DNA from: Bacteroidales bacterium
GTDB lineage: Bacteria; Bacteroidota; Bacteroidia; Bacteroidales; UBA1715
Assembly (NCBI GenBank): GCA_024409235.1
Contig: JAKSUA010000011.1
Location: 1 to 64,000 of the forward strand
Direction: 5' to 3'
DNA: 64,000 nucleotides
The notes under the pieces were generated by a model. That model did no database searches. It had not been told where the DNA came from and saw nothing but the letters and a program-made list of their open reading frames with translations. The stretch's first letter is position 1; every line of letters begins with the position of its first letter. Position numbers and translations under genes: made by a program. Shown here one piece after another: positions 28,347-36,656 of this stretch.

Positions 28347-29189
28347 TTAGCTAATAGCACCAGATAGATATTTCTTTGTGAGCTCGTGTTGTGGGTTTTC
28401 GAATACTTGTTTTGCATCGCCAACTTCAATCACTTCTCCCATGTATATAAATACTACGTAGTCAGCAATACGTAATGCTTGACGCAGTGTGTGTGTCACC
28501 ATAATAATGGAATATTGTTCCTTAAGTTTTACGAACAAGTCCTCAATCGTTTTACTAGAAACAGGGTCTAATGCGGAAGTTGCTTCATCGGCAAGAATAA
28601 ATTCTGGTTCAACGGCAAGACTACGAGCTAAGCATAAACGTTGTTGTTGTCCGATTGACAAACGAGTTGCAGGATTGCCGAGACGGTCTTTTACTTCATC
28701 CCATAAACCAACCACTTTCAAGTAATGATGCACGATTTTCTTCAATTGTCTTCGCCCTTTTAAGCCATGGATTTTGCAACCATAGGCAATATTTCCAAAA
28801 ATCGACATCGGTAGTGGAGTAGGACGTTGTGGTACTAAACCAATACGTCTTCGTAGTTCGACTAAGTCTGATTCCGAACAGTTTACAATGCTTTGGTCAC
28901 CTAATCGAATGTCTCCGCTTGTTTTAACTCCTTCGATGGAGTCGGAGAGACGGTTTAAACTTTTTAGTAGGGTAGATTTTCCACAACCAGAAGGACCAAT
29001 GATACACGTAATTTTATTAGCAGGAAGTTTTACGCATACATCTTTCAGTATTTGCGCTCCGTCAATTGAAAGATTGAAGTGGTCAACTGTTATTTCTGGA
29101 GCAACTGCAGGATGCTGGAATTTTGCATTAGGAACGAACGGTTCGTTAGTGTCTGCTGGTATAAACCAACGTAGAAATGGATTTCTCAT
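28347..29189 (-). CDS. pstB: PstB-like ABC transporter ATPase
   Basis: The 280-residue ATPase has Walker A GPSGCGKSTLL, the signature LSIGQQQRLCLARSLA and Walker B EFILADEATSALDP, all in the PstB-type order. It is about 25 residues longer than typical PstB because of an N-terminal extension (MRNPFLRWFIPADTNEP). It energises the permeases PstC and PstA encoded upstream and overlaps pstA by 4 bases. By homology the substrate is phosphate. The genes lie just downstream of cysDNH and a shared operator-like site, so sulfate or another oxyanion is also possible. Confidence 0.88.
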   Translation of the reverse strand: MRNPFLRWFIPADTNEPFVPNAKFQHPAVAPEITVDHFNLSIDGAQILKDVCVKLPANKITCIIGPSGCGKSTLLKSLNRLSDSIEGVKTSGDIRLGDQSIVNCSESDLVELRRRIGLVPQRPTPLPMSIFGNIAYGCKIHGLKGRRQLKKIVHHYLKVVGLWDEVKDRLGNPATRLSIGQQQRLCLARSLAVEPEFILADEATSALDPVSSKTIEDLFVKLKEQYSIIMVTHTLRQALRIADYVVFIYMGEVIEVGDAKQVFENPQHELTKKYLSGAIS

Positions 29190-30034
29190 TTTAGTCTGTT
29201 TTTAGAAAAATGATTAGTAATAAATCTTCCGAGTAGGCTAATAACTAATACGATAATAGTTAATACTAACGCAGCTGCGTATGCTCGGTTTTGCACTTCG
29301 ATTTGAGGTGCACTTAATTGAAAGAATATGGACAAAGGCAATGTGGCTGCCTGTTGTGTAAATGATGTTGGGATAGAATCCGAGAATCCTGCCGTAAACA
29401 TTACGCCGGCAGCGTCACCAATTGCTCGACCAACCGATAATAGAGTTGCCGTTGCTATACCAGGTGCAATTTGTCGTACAACAATGCCCAAGGTTTCTAA
29501 ACGAGTAGCGCCAAGAGAAAAAGATGCTTCGAGCAAGTCTTTGGGAAATGTCTTTGCAACTTCATCCATAGAACGAATAAATATTGGAATAATGAGCAAT
29601 GTTGTTACTATAATACCACCGAGTAGCGATGTCTTTAATCCAAGATAAATCATTAGTGTAAATGCAAATGCGCCATACACGATAGAAGGTATTCCAAATA
29701 ATACATCGAATGCCAATCGTGCTATGTAAGCGAATTTGGAAGTTTCTTTTAGAAAAACATTTAGGTAAAAAACTATAGGAATACTAATTAGTAGTCCTAT
29801 TGCCGTTGATGCAAGTACTATGTAAAGAGATCCAACGATGGCGTTTAGGAAACCGCCTTCTTTTCCGATATAGAAACCTCCGCCAGGTAATGATGTAACC
29901 ATTTCCCATGTGATGCACGAAAATCCACGACTGAAGATTGTCCAGATAATGCTGACAACGAGAATCAAAACAGCGACAATGGCTATAGCCATAAAGCTTT
30001 GAGCTATTTTCTCTTTTATTACACTTTTCTTCAT
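29186..30034 (-). CDS. pstA: PstA-like ABC transporter permease
   Basis: The 282-residue protein has six predicted membrane helices and the permease EAA-type loop near LLEASFSLGATRLETL, where it docks with the ATPase. It fits the PstA family in length and order. It lies 2 bases after pstC and overlaps pstB by 4 bases. Together with PstC it should form the inner-membrane channel of the oxyanion importer. Confidence 0.88.
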   Translation of the reverse strand: MKKSVIKEKIAQSFMAIAIVAVLILVVSIIWTIFSRGFSCITWEMVTSLPGGGFYIGKEGGFLNAIVGSLYIVLASTAIGLLISIPIVFYLNVFLKETSKFAYIARLAFDVLFGIPSIVYGAFAFTLMIYLGLKTSLLGGIIVTTLLIIPIFIRSMDEVAKTFPKDLLEASFSLGATRLETLGIVVRQIAPGIATATLLSVGRAIGDAAGVMFTAGFSDSIPTSFTQQAATLPLSIFFQLSAPQIEVQNRAYAAALVLTIIVLVISLLGRFITNHFSKNRLK

Positions 30035-30036
30035 TG

Positions 30037-30927
30037 TTATTGTTGTTTTTCAATTCGATACAAAATCACTCGTGATGTTACATTGAACAAAAGCACGACA
30101 AAAAATAGAATTAATGCGGCAAACATGAGAGCAGCTTCATATAGCGGTAGCGAAAGCATTTCCCCATAGTTGTTTGCAATTAATGCCGGTAACGGATAGC
30201 AGGCATCAAAAAGGGAATGCGGTATTTGTGGTAGATTACCGCAAACCATAAGTACTGCTATAGTTTCTCCTAATGCACGTGAGATAGCGAGAACAACAGC
30301 AGCAAAAATACCAGGCAAGGATTTTTTTGTAACAACAGATATGGCGGTTTGCCATCGAGTTGATCCTAAAGAATAAGATGCGGCACGAAGTTCGTCGGAA
30401 ACACTGCTGAATAATTCAACGAAAAGGCTAACCAATAAAGGTAGAACCATAATACTTAGCACAATTCCAGCTGCTAAAGTTGTATAGCCGGCAGAGAAAT
30501 CAACAAAATGCGGAGCCAATGTATCCGAAATCCATGGGACAATTATGAGTGTTCCCCAAACGCCATAGATAACAGATGGTAGTGAAGCCAAAATGTCTAA
30601 TGCCGGGAATACGAAACGTTTAACGATTCGATGGGCGTATTCGGTTAGGTATATTGCTGTAAGCAATGACAATGGTAATGCAATAGCGATGGCTATTAGT
30701 GTTACCCAAATTGTTCCCATAAAAAATGGAAGAAAGCCGAATTCGTTTTTAAACGGTCTCCACGATGAAGCGGTAAGCAAATCCCAAAGGGAATGTTCTG
30801 CAAAAATAGGTGCTGATTTTAGATAGAGGCCTATGCCCATTACGATAACAAGCAAAAGGGCAACAATGGTTATTGTAGCCATTATTGCACCTGTAGCTCT
30901 ATCTTTTATGATTCTTAGTTTATTCAT
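30037..30927 (-). CDS. pstC: PstC-like ABC transporter permease
   Basis: The 296-residue protein begins with a cytoplasmic helix and a first membrane segment (ATITIVALLLVIVMGIGLYL). Five more follow, with the EAA-like loop DELRAASYSLGSTRWQTA. It pairs with PstA. The gene follows the binding-protein gene after 3 bases and precedes pstA by 2, so all four ABC genes form one tight operon. Confidence 0.88.
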   Translation of the reverse strand: MNKLRIIKDRATGAIMATITIVALLLVIVMGIGLYLKSAPIFAEHSLWDLLTASSWRPFKNEFGFLPFFMGTIWVTLIAIAIALPLSLLTAIYLTEYAHRIVKRFVFPALDILASLPSVIYGVWGTLIIVPWISDTLAPHFVDFSAGYTTLAAGIVLSIMVLPLLVSLFVELFSSVSDELRAASYSLGSTRWQTAISVVTKKSLPGIFAAVVLAISRALGETIAVLMVCGNLPQIPHSLFDACYPLPALIANNYGEMLSLPLYEAALMFAALILFFVVLLFNVTSRVILYRIEKQQ

Positions 30928-30930
30928 ATA

Positions 30931-31902
30931 TTACTTTAGAATTGATAGAGATTTTTCTATTTTTTCCTGTGGAATAGCAATGTATCCAGTTGGTTCGTTT
31001 TTCTTTTGTCCTTCTGTTAATACATATTTTAGGAATGCTTTTACTACAGGATTTTCAGGGTTCCCCTTTGTTACAAGATAAAGGTCACGTGCTGGAGGCG
31101 AAGGATATTTACCTTCGGCAATTGCTTTAGTAAGTTGATCCTTTAAATCGTAGAAATTTTCGTCTGCAGAGATTTGTCCGTCGTTGTTAGAATCTATAGG
31201 CAATACAAGTATGCCGGCGTTTGGTTTGTGGCTATCGTTGTCGTATGCATAACCAATGTTGTTCAAACCTATACCATAGATATCTTTTTGTACGGCAGCT
31301 GCAACTCCAGGGTCACCGAATACTGCTGTGCCACCAAGATCTTCTTGTTTTTTGCCTAACCATTTAGCCCAAGTTTCAGCAGCTCCACAAGCGTCAGAAC
31401 GAGTATATACATGTAATGGCGTTTTATCGTCAGTACCAAGTATGTCGCCCCATGTTTTTGCTTCACCGGTAATCCAAATTTTAATAGCAGTTTCTTGACT
31501 TAAACCATGGGCAAGAATTTCTTTGATTAAAGGGTTGTTTGCGTTGATTGTTGGAACAACAGCATCTTTTGCCACAGCAAAACCAACGGCCCCTTTTTCA
31601 ATTTCTTGTGGGTAAACTTCGCGAGAAACCATTCCGAAGTCAACTACACCTGCTAATGCATCGGTCATACCTTTACCGGCACCACCTGCAGATACATCTA
31701 CTTTAACATCGGGATACAATTCTTGGAAACTATTTGCCCATTCTACAGCTAATGGATACAATGCAAATGCACCAGATAGTGATAATTCACCTGAAAGTGT
31801 TTCTCCGTTATTAGAAGACTTTTGTTCGCTACTACCGCCGCATGATACTAATGTTGCGACAGATGTTAATCCTATTAATAAATATGTTGTTATTTTTTTC
31901 AT
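30931..31902 (-). CDS. pstS: PstS-like oxyanion-binding lipoprotein
   Basis: The 323-residue protein has a lipoprotein signal ending LVSCGG (lipidated Cys21) and a two-lobed PstS-type binding domain. The motif order is that of the family, but the ligand residues are unusual. The usual Thr/Ser after the first glycine is replaced in SGAFALYPLAVEW. The G-S-G of the second loop reads SAGGAGKGM. The canonical RSDGSGT reads RSDACGAAETW. By eye, the hydroxyl groups that contact phosphate are therefore missing in all three loops. The product may bind sulfate or another oxyanion. It precedes pstC by 3 bases and follows the porin gene by 36. Confidence 0.82.
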   Translation of the reverse strand: MKKITTYLLIGLTSVATLVSCGGSSEQKSSNNGETLSGELSLSGAFALYPLAVEWANSFQELYPDVKVDVSAGGAGKGMTDALAGVVDFGMVSREVYPQEIEKGAVGFAVAKDAVVPTINANNPLIKEILAHGLSQETAIKIWITGEAKTWGDILGTDDKTPLHVYTRSDACGAAETWAKWLGKKQEDLGGTAVFGDPGVAAAVQKDIYGIGLNNIGYAYDNDSHKPNAGILVLPIDSNNDGQISADENFYDLKDQLTKAIAEGKYPSPPARDLYLVTKGNPENPVVKAFLKYVLTEGQKKNEPTGYIAIPQEKIEKSLSILK

Positions 31903-31938
31903 GGTTATATATTTTAAGAAAGATAATAGATATGTTTA

Positions 31939-32979
31939 TTAGTATTTTATTGTTGCTAAGAAATAGATTCCACTTGCATTGTCACGACCTTTGTAGTTTT
32001 GTAATGTATAGTTCAATTTTAAATTTACTGGTTTCCAAGGTGCGTAGTTAATACCAATTGTGTAGTCTTGTTCTGAGTAATCTTTGTTATCAATGTCGTC
32101 GTCAAAGTAATCAAGGCGAGCAACTGCTGTCCAATTTTTGATGAATTCATATCCTCCTGCTACATAGAAACCGCCAGAGTTTAATTCACCTGTTTTTCCG
32201 GTGATATATTCAGCACGTGCAAATCCTTTTTTAGCCTTGTATGCAACACCGCCACCATATCGTTGCAATTGCACATAGTTATCTTCGGTTTGTGCAGTGA
32301 ATTTTTGTGTGGCTTCGTCGTATGTAGGAAGAGCTCCTGCTCCCCATTGATAGTATCCTGCGATAGATAATTCTTTGAATGGATTTACAATAATACGACC
32401 TACAATATCTTTTCCTTTGTTGTTGTCGTTGGCATTTAATGTGTATCCGTTGAATATAGCTAATTCATAGTTTAACAAAGAATAGTCATCTTGTTTAAAT
32501 GCGCTTCCTAAGAATTCGAAACCTAAATCACGGCCGTTTTGATTAAATCCTGATAAATCTTGTTTACTCATTCTTGCAAGTCTTTGGACTACAAGAGAGT
32601 AATTTATGAATTCAAGTTTTGTTGGATTGTATTCCGAGTTTTCAATCGACAATGGAGATTTGAATTGTCCTAGTTTAATTCCAAATTCGTCAATTGGTTT
32701 GTAGCGGAAATATAAGTCTAGAATTTTTGGTGTCCCAGTTAATTCTACTTGTAATTTGTAGTCAGCTTTTCCTGCATCACCTTTGTAAAGATCACCCGCT
32801 AAAACCAAACGAGCACGACGTAAAAGAAATGTTGATACATCTTTTGAATAATTGTAACCTGTTTGTAGAAATCCTGAAGGAGTTACTAATGATTGTTTTA
32901 CTTCTGTAACAGGCTCTATTTGAGCAAGTAATGTTGCAGAAAGTAAAGACATACATAATATGATAGATAATCGTTTCAT
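31939..32979 (-). CDS. OprO/OprP-like outer-membrane porin
   Basis: The 346-residue protein has a signal peptide (LSIILCMSLLSATLLAQ) and many alternating strands ending in the aromatic-rich terminal strand of a barrel. It fits the phosphate-selective porin O/P family (FLRRARLVLAGDLYKGDAG near the start). It lies directly upstream of the PstSCAB-like genes, so it probably brings the same anion across the outer membrane. A 21-bp operator-like site lies 10 bases upstream of the start codon, between cysH and this gene. That ties it to sulfur regulation. Confidence 0.82.
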   Translation of the reverse strand: MKRLSIILCMSLLSATLLAQIEPVTEVKQSLVTPSGFLQTGYNYSKDVSTFLLRRARLVLAGDLYKGDAGKADYKLQVELTGTPKILDLYFRYKPIDEFGIKLGQFKSPLSIENSEYNPTKLEFINYSLVVQRLARMSKQDLSGFNQNGRDLGFEFLGSAFKQDDYSLLNYELAIFNGYTLNANDNNKGKDIVGRIIVNPFKELSIAGYYQWGAGALPTYDEATQKFTAQTEDNYVQLQRYGGGVAYKAKKGFARAEYITGKTGELNSGGFYVAGGYEFIKNWTAVARLDYFDDDIDNKDYSEQDYTIGINYAPWKPVNLKLNYTLQNYKGRDNASGIYFLATIKY

Positions 32980-32988
32980 TCGTAGGTC

Positions 32989-33009
32989 AACCTATTAATT
33001 AGGTAGGTT
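32989..33009 (-). promoter_or_regulatory. Operator-like site 2, cysH-porin junction
   Basis: The site has the form AACCTA-N9-TAGGTT, with perfect 6-base arms. It matches the sites before cysD and the Cys-rich gene exactly in arm sequence and spacing. It lies 10 bases before the porin start and 16 bases after the cysH stop. No TAnnTTTG box is visible in the gap, so bound protein might block elongation or initiation close to the start codon. Confidence 0.7.
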
Positions 33010-33025
33010 AAATGGATAAAAAAAT

Positions 33026-33721
33026 TTATTTCACATGCAATCCACATTCTCTGTGGTCAGGATCTTCCCACCACCAACGACCCGAACGAATGTCTTCGCC
33101 TGGTTCTATAGCTCTTGTACAAGGTTGACAGCCTATGCTTGGAAAGCCTTTGTCGTGTAGTTTGTTGTATGGTACACCATGGTCTTTTACATATTGTTTA
33201 ACTTCGTCTTCTGTCCAATTGATGAGAGGATTTAATTTGATGAGGTTGTTTGCTTCGTCATATTCAACCATTTGCATATCTTTTCGAGTAACGCTTTGTT
33301 GTCGGCGAAGTCCGCAAATCCAAACTTTTAATCCTTTTCTTGCTCGTGCAAGAGGTTCTAATTTTCGAATCTGACAGCAAAGATGACGATTTTCAATACT
33401 TTCGTAGAAAAGGTTAATACCATGTTCGCGCACCATTTGTTCAACCTTCTCATGGTCAGGGAAAAATACTTCGATAGCAATTTCGTATCGTGCATTTGTA
33501 CGAGCTATTAATGAGTATGTTTCAGGGAAACAACGTCCGGTGTCAAGTGTGAATATACGAGTTGATTTGTCAATATTGCAAATCATGTCGGTTAACACTT
33601 GGTCTTCGTAGCTTAAACTGGAAGAGAGTGCAATTTCTCCTTTATATTCTCGTAGAAAATATTGCAACAACTCTTCTGCTGTTGCGTTCTCAAACTGTTT
33701 GTTAAGTGCTTCTATATCCAT
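33026..33721 (-). CDS. cysH: Assimilatory adenylyl-sulfate (APS) reductase CysH
   Basis: CysH reduces activated sulfate to sulfite. The 231-residue protein carries the iron-sulfur cysteines of the APS-using type, a Cys115-Cys116 pair and Cys198-x2-Cys201. Its catalytic C-terminal motif is RECGLH (Cys226). Enzymes that use PAPS lack the cluster cysteines, so this organism probably reduces APS directly. That fits with the absence of an APS kinase (cysC) nearby. It follows cysN by 2 bases. Electrons should come from thioredoxin. No sulfite reductase is in the window. Confidence 0.93.
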   Translation of the reverse strand: MDIEALNKQFENATAEELLQYFLREYKGEIALSSSLSYEDQVLTDMICNIDKSTRIFTLDTGRCFPETYSLIARTNARYEIAIEVFFPDHEKVEQMVREHGINLFYESIENRHLCCQIRKLEPLARARKGLKVWICGLRRQQSVTRKDMQMVEYDEANNLIKLNPLINWTEDEVKQYVKDHGVPYNKLHDKGFPSIGCQPCTRAIEPGEDIRSGRWWWEDPDHRECGLHVK

Positions 33722-33723
33722 AA

Positions 33724-34986
33724 TTATTCAATCATTCCGGCACCGAGAGTGTCGTTTGTGTCAGGGTCAACAACAATTATACTGCCTAAAACTTTGTTTG
33801 TATGATAATTCTCGAAAACTAGTGGACTTGCTGTTTTTAATTGTACAAAAGCAATGTCGTTCATTGTCAATTGAGAAATACCAGTTTGTTTTTCTTGTGA
33901 ATTGATGTCTATCTTGTAGTCGATAGATTTGAACATACCTTGAACTTCTTGTGTAGCATGACGAATGATGTAGCGTTTTCCTAATTGTAGAGGAGTTTCT
34001 CTAAACCAACAGATGTTCATTGCAATTGTTTGTCCGACTTCTGGTTCAGCAGTATCGCCTGCAACCAACACATCTCCACGGCTAATGTCGATGTCGTCTT
34101 TTAAGCAAATGTTTACCGAATCTCCTTGTGAAGCTTCTTGTAACTCTTTGTCGGATAACCATATTGAAGCAACTTCAGAGGTTTGTCCCGAAGGTAGAAC
34201 TTTAACTTTGTCTCCAACTTTCACAACACCGCTGGCAATACGTCCTGCGTAACCACGGAAATCAGCAAACTTATCGGAGATAGGGCGGATAACATATTGT
34301 ACAGCCATTCTAAAAGGATCGGTTGAATCAACGTTGATATTGACAGTTTCAAGGAATTCCAATAATGGTTTTCCTGTGTACCATGGAGTTTGAGTTGACG
34401 CATTCACTACATTGTCGCCGTTTTTCGCTGAAATAGGAATAAAATCAACTTTTCCTATAGGAAGATTTGCAGACATTGCTTTGTAGTCTGCAACAATTTT
34501 ATCGAAAACTTCTTGTGAGAAATCAACAAGGTCCATTTTGTTTACACATACTACAATTTGTTTTATTGCTAACAATGCAGCTACATACGAGTGACGTATA
34601 GTTTGTTCCATAACGCCGTGGCGAGCATCAATCAAAATAACTGCTAAATCAGCAGTTGATGCGCCTGTAACCATGTTTCGAGTATATTCAATATGTCCGG
34701 GAGTATCGGCAATAATGAATTTTCGTTTTGGCGTTGCGAAATAACGATATGCAACGTCAATGGTAATACCTTGCTCACGTTCTGCTCGTAAGCCATCGGT
34801 TAATAATGCAAGGTTTACTTCTTCATTACCTCTACTTTTTGATGCTGTTTCAACAGCTTCCAATTGATCTTCGAAAATCGATTTGCTGTCATAAAGCAAA
34901 CGACCAATTAATGTACTTTTTCCGTCGTCAACGCTTCCTGCTGTTGTAAAGCGAAGAAGCTGCATATCTAAATATCCGTTATTCAT
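33724..34986 (-). CDS. cysN: Sulfate adenylyltransferase large subunit CysN (GTPase)
   Basis: CysN is the GTPase subunit of ATP sulfurylase. GTP hydrolysis drives formation of APS from sulfate and ATP by CysD. The 420-residue protein has the elongation-factor G motifs: GSVDDGKSTLIGRLLYD (G1), DTPGHIEYTRNM (G3) and NKMD (G4), followed by EF-Tu-like beta domains. It has no fused APS-kinase domain. It lies 12 bases after cysD and 2 before cysH, forming a compact sulfate-activation operon. Confidence 0.95.
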   Translation of the reverse strand: MNNGYLDMQLLRFTTAGSVDDGKSTLIGRLLYDSKSIFEDQLEAVETASKSRGNEEVNLALLTDGLRAEREQGITIDVAYRYFATPKRKFIIADTPGHIEYTRNMVTGASTADLAVILIDARHGVMEQTIRHSYVAALLAIKQIVVCVNKMDLVDFSQEVFDKIVADYKAMSANLPIGKVDFIPISAKNGDNVVNASTQTPWYTGKPLLEFLETVNINVDSTDPFRMAVQYVIRPISDKFADFRGYAGRIASGVVKVGDKVKVLPSGQTSEVASIWLSDKELQEASQGDSVNICLKDDIDISRGDVLVAGDTAEPEVGQTIAMNICWFRETPLQLGKRYIIRHATQEVQGMFKSIDYKIDINSQEKQTGISQLTMNDIAFVQLKTASPLVFENYHTNKVLGSIIVVDPDTNDTLGAGMIE

Positions 34987-34998
34987 TTCTACAAAAGT

Positions 34999-35901
34999 TT
35001 AAAAGTAACCTAATTTCTTTCTGTCTTCCATTGCAGTTTCCGAACGTTTGTCGTCGGCTCTGCCGCCTCGTTCTGTGACACGTGTTGCTGCAATTTCTGC
35101 GATAATATCCTCAAGATTATGTGCTGTTGAAAGTGTAAGACCTGTACATGTAATGTCACCAATTGTGCGGCAACGAACGTCTTTTTCTACAACAACTTCT
35201 TCAGGACGACGTTTTATGCAATCTTCGGCTGCAAGCCATTGACCATCGCGTTGGAATACCTTGCGAGTATGCGTATAGTATAGACTTGGAAGTTCAATAC
35301 CTTCTTGCAAAATGTATTGCCAAACATCCATTTCTGTCCAGTTGCTGATAGGGAACACGCGAAAATGTTCGCCAATATTTTTGCGGCCGTTAAATATGTT
35401 CCACAATTCAGGTCTTTGATTCTTTGGATTCCATTGACCGAAATCATCTCGGTGCGAGAATATACGTTCTTTTGCACGAGCTTTTTCTTCGTCACGGCGA
35501 GCACCACCTATGCAAGCATCGAATTTGTATTTTTCAATAGTGTCGAGTAGAGTGGTTGTTTGCAATGAGTTTCGGCTTGCATTAAATCCGCTTTCTTCTT
35601 TTACTCTACCAGTATCTATAGATTCTTGGACCGAACCAACAATTAGTTCTGCACCAAGTTTCTTTACTAATTCGTCACGATATTGAATAGTTTCCACAAA
35701 ATTATGACCTGTATCAATATGTACAAGAGGAAAGGGAAGTTTTGCCGGATAGAAAGCTTTGTATGCTAAGTGAGTTACTACAATAGAATCTTTTCCTCCA
35801 GAGAAAAGAATCGCTGGTTTTTCGAACTGGGCAGCTACTTCTCGTAGGATGTAGATGGACTCTGCTTCCAATTCTTTTAGATGGGTTTTTGTTTGTTCCA
35901 T
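34999..35901 (-). CDS. cysD: Sulfate adenylyltransferase small subunit CysD
   Basis: CysD is the catalytic subunit of ATP sulfurylase and belongs to the ATP-pyrophosphatase family. The P-loop FSGGKDSIVVTHLA and the residues following VHIDTGHNF are intact, and the 300-residue length is typical. I chose the ATG at 35901. A longer frame from a TTG at 35928 would overlap the promoter -7 box (35926-35933) and adds 9 non-conserved residues. It is the first gene of the minus-strand sulfur operon and is preceded by a strong operator-like site. Confidence 0.95.
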   Translation of the reverse strand: MEQTKTHLKELEAESIYILREVAAQFEKPAILFSGGKDSIVVTHLAYKAFYPAKLPFPLVHIDTGHNFVETIQYRDELVKKLGAELIVGSVQESIDTGRVKEESGFNASRNSLQTTTLLDTIEKYKFDACIGGARRDEEKARAKERIFSHRDDFGQWNPKNQRPELWNIFNGRKNIGEHFRVFPISNWTEMDVWQYILQEGIELPSLYYTHTRKVFQRDGQWLAAEDCIKRRPEEVVVEKDVRCRTIGDITCTGLTLSTAHNLEDIIAEIAATRVTERGGRADDKRSETAMEDRKKLGYF

Positions 35902-35925
35902 ATCGAAAATGAAAAGTTTTATTGG

Positions 35926-35933
35926 CAAATATA
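35926..35933 (-). promoter_or_regulatory. -7 box of the cysD promoter
   Basis: On the minus strand TATATTTG matches TAnnTTTG and lies 24 bases upstream of the cysD ATG at 35901. The operator-like site 35950-35970 begins 16 bases upstream and covers the expected -33 region. Confidence 0.6.
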
Positions 35934-35949
35934 TAAATAAAATTACACT

Positions 35950-35970
35950 AACCTACTATGTTGATAGGTT
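35950..35970 (-). promoter_or_regulatory. Operator-like site 1 upstream of cysD
   Basis: This 21-bp inverted repeat has the form AACCTA-N9-TAGGTT and identical arms to sites 2 and 3. It overlaps the -33 region of the cysD promoter, the position expected of a repressor site. The likely binder is the Rrf2-family protein encoded at 36969-37406; this is inference from co-occurrence. Confidence 0.75.
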
Positions 35971-35980
35971 AATATTCAAA

Positions 35981-35998
35981 ATAGGTGTTTATACCTAT
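35981..35998. promoter_or_regulatory. 18-bp palindrome between cysD and GNAT genes
   Basis: ATAGGT-N6-ACCTAT is a perfect inverted repeat with arms in the opposite sense to the AACCTA-N9-TAGGTT sites. It lies between the two divergent promoters, just upstream of the GNAT -7 box (TATATTTG at 36029-36036). It could be a second operator or a binding site for another dimeric regulator. Confidence 0.45.
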
Positions 35999-36069
35999 AA
36001 ATTATCTATCGTCGTTGATCCCCGGAAATATATTTGATTTAATAATTGTATCTCATTTTTAATAGAGAT

Positions 36070-36531
36070 ATGGCAATAGAAATAGTTGATTATAAACCGC
36101 AATATCTTGATGATTATTGTAGATTGACAGAAGAATGGATTACCAAACATTGGGTAATGGAGTCTCGTGACTACGAAGAACTTCGTGAAGTTCAATCTAT
36201 GATTGACGAGGGCGGTTTTTTGCTAATTGCGTTGTTGGATGGAAAAGCTGTCGGTACTTGTGCTATGATTCCCATGGATGGCGAGAAATATGATTTTGAA
36301 TTAGCAAAATTTTGTGTTTCTCCATGTGCACAGGGCTTAGGTTTGGGTTCCAAATTGATTCGTGCAGCTTTGCAACGTGCTAAAGAGATGGGGAAAAATA
36401 GAATCTATTTAGAAACAAATCATTTATGTGAAACTGCTATTCATTTATATGAAAAGTTAGGTTTTTCTCATTTAGAAGGACATAGTAAGGTTTTTGATAG
36501 GGGAGATGTTTTGATGGCTGTGATTCTATGA
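36070..36531 (+). CDS. GNAT-family N-acetyltransferase
   Basis: The 153-residue protein has the GNAT fold, with the acetyl-CoA pyrophosphate loop in VSPCAQGLGLGSKLI (near residue 90) and the C-terminal YEKLGF motif. The substrate is unknown. The ATG at 36070 is preferred over an upstream TTG at 36046 that lies just after the -7 box TATATTTG (36029-36036). It is transcribed divergently from cysD. The shared control region holds an operator-like site and a palindrome, so the gene may respond to the same signal. Confidence 0.8.
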   Translation: MAIEIVDYKPQYLDDYCRLTEEWITKHWVMESRDYEELREVQSMIDEGGFLLIALLDGKAVGTCAMIPMDGEKYDFELAKFCVSPCAQGLGLGSKLIRAALQRAKEMGKNRIYLETNHLCETAIHLYEKLGFSHLEGHSKVFDRGDVLMAVIL

Positions 36532-36597
36532 TTTTACAGATTTCTCCAAGTTAGTTGTAAGCAATATCGTCTTATTGTTTAAGAATATCTATAATTA

Positions 36598-36638
36598 AAC
36601 CTATTGATTTGGTAGGTTTAATGGTTTTGTTATTTTTG
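36598..36638 (+). promoter_or_regulatory. Operator-like site 3 over the Cys-rich gene promoter
   Basis: The 21-bp AACCTA-N9-TAGGTT site (36598-36618) contains TTTG (36608-36611), which is spaced 19 bases from TATTTTTG (36631-36638). That is a full Bacteroidota promoter, TTTG-N19-TAnnTTTG, with its -33 element inside the operator. This is the clearest example here of a repressor overlapping a promoter. The start codon at 36657 lies 18 bases past the -7 box. Confidence 0.78.
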
Positions 36639-36656
36639 TAGAAAATAAAAATGGTT

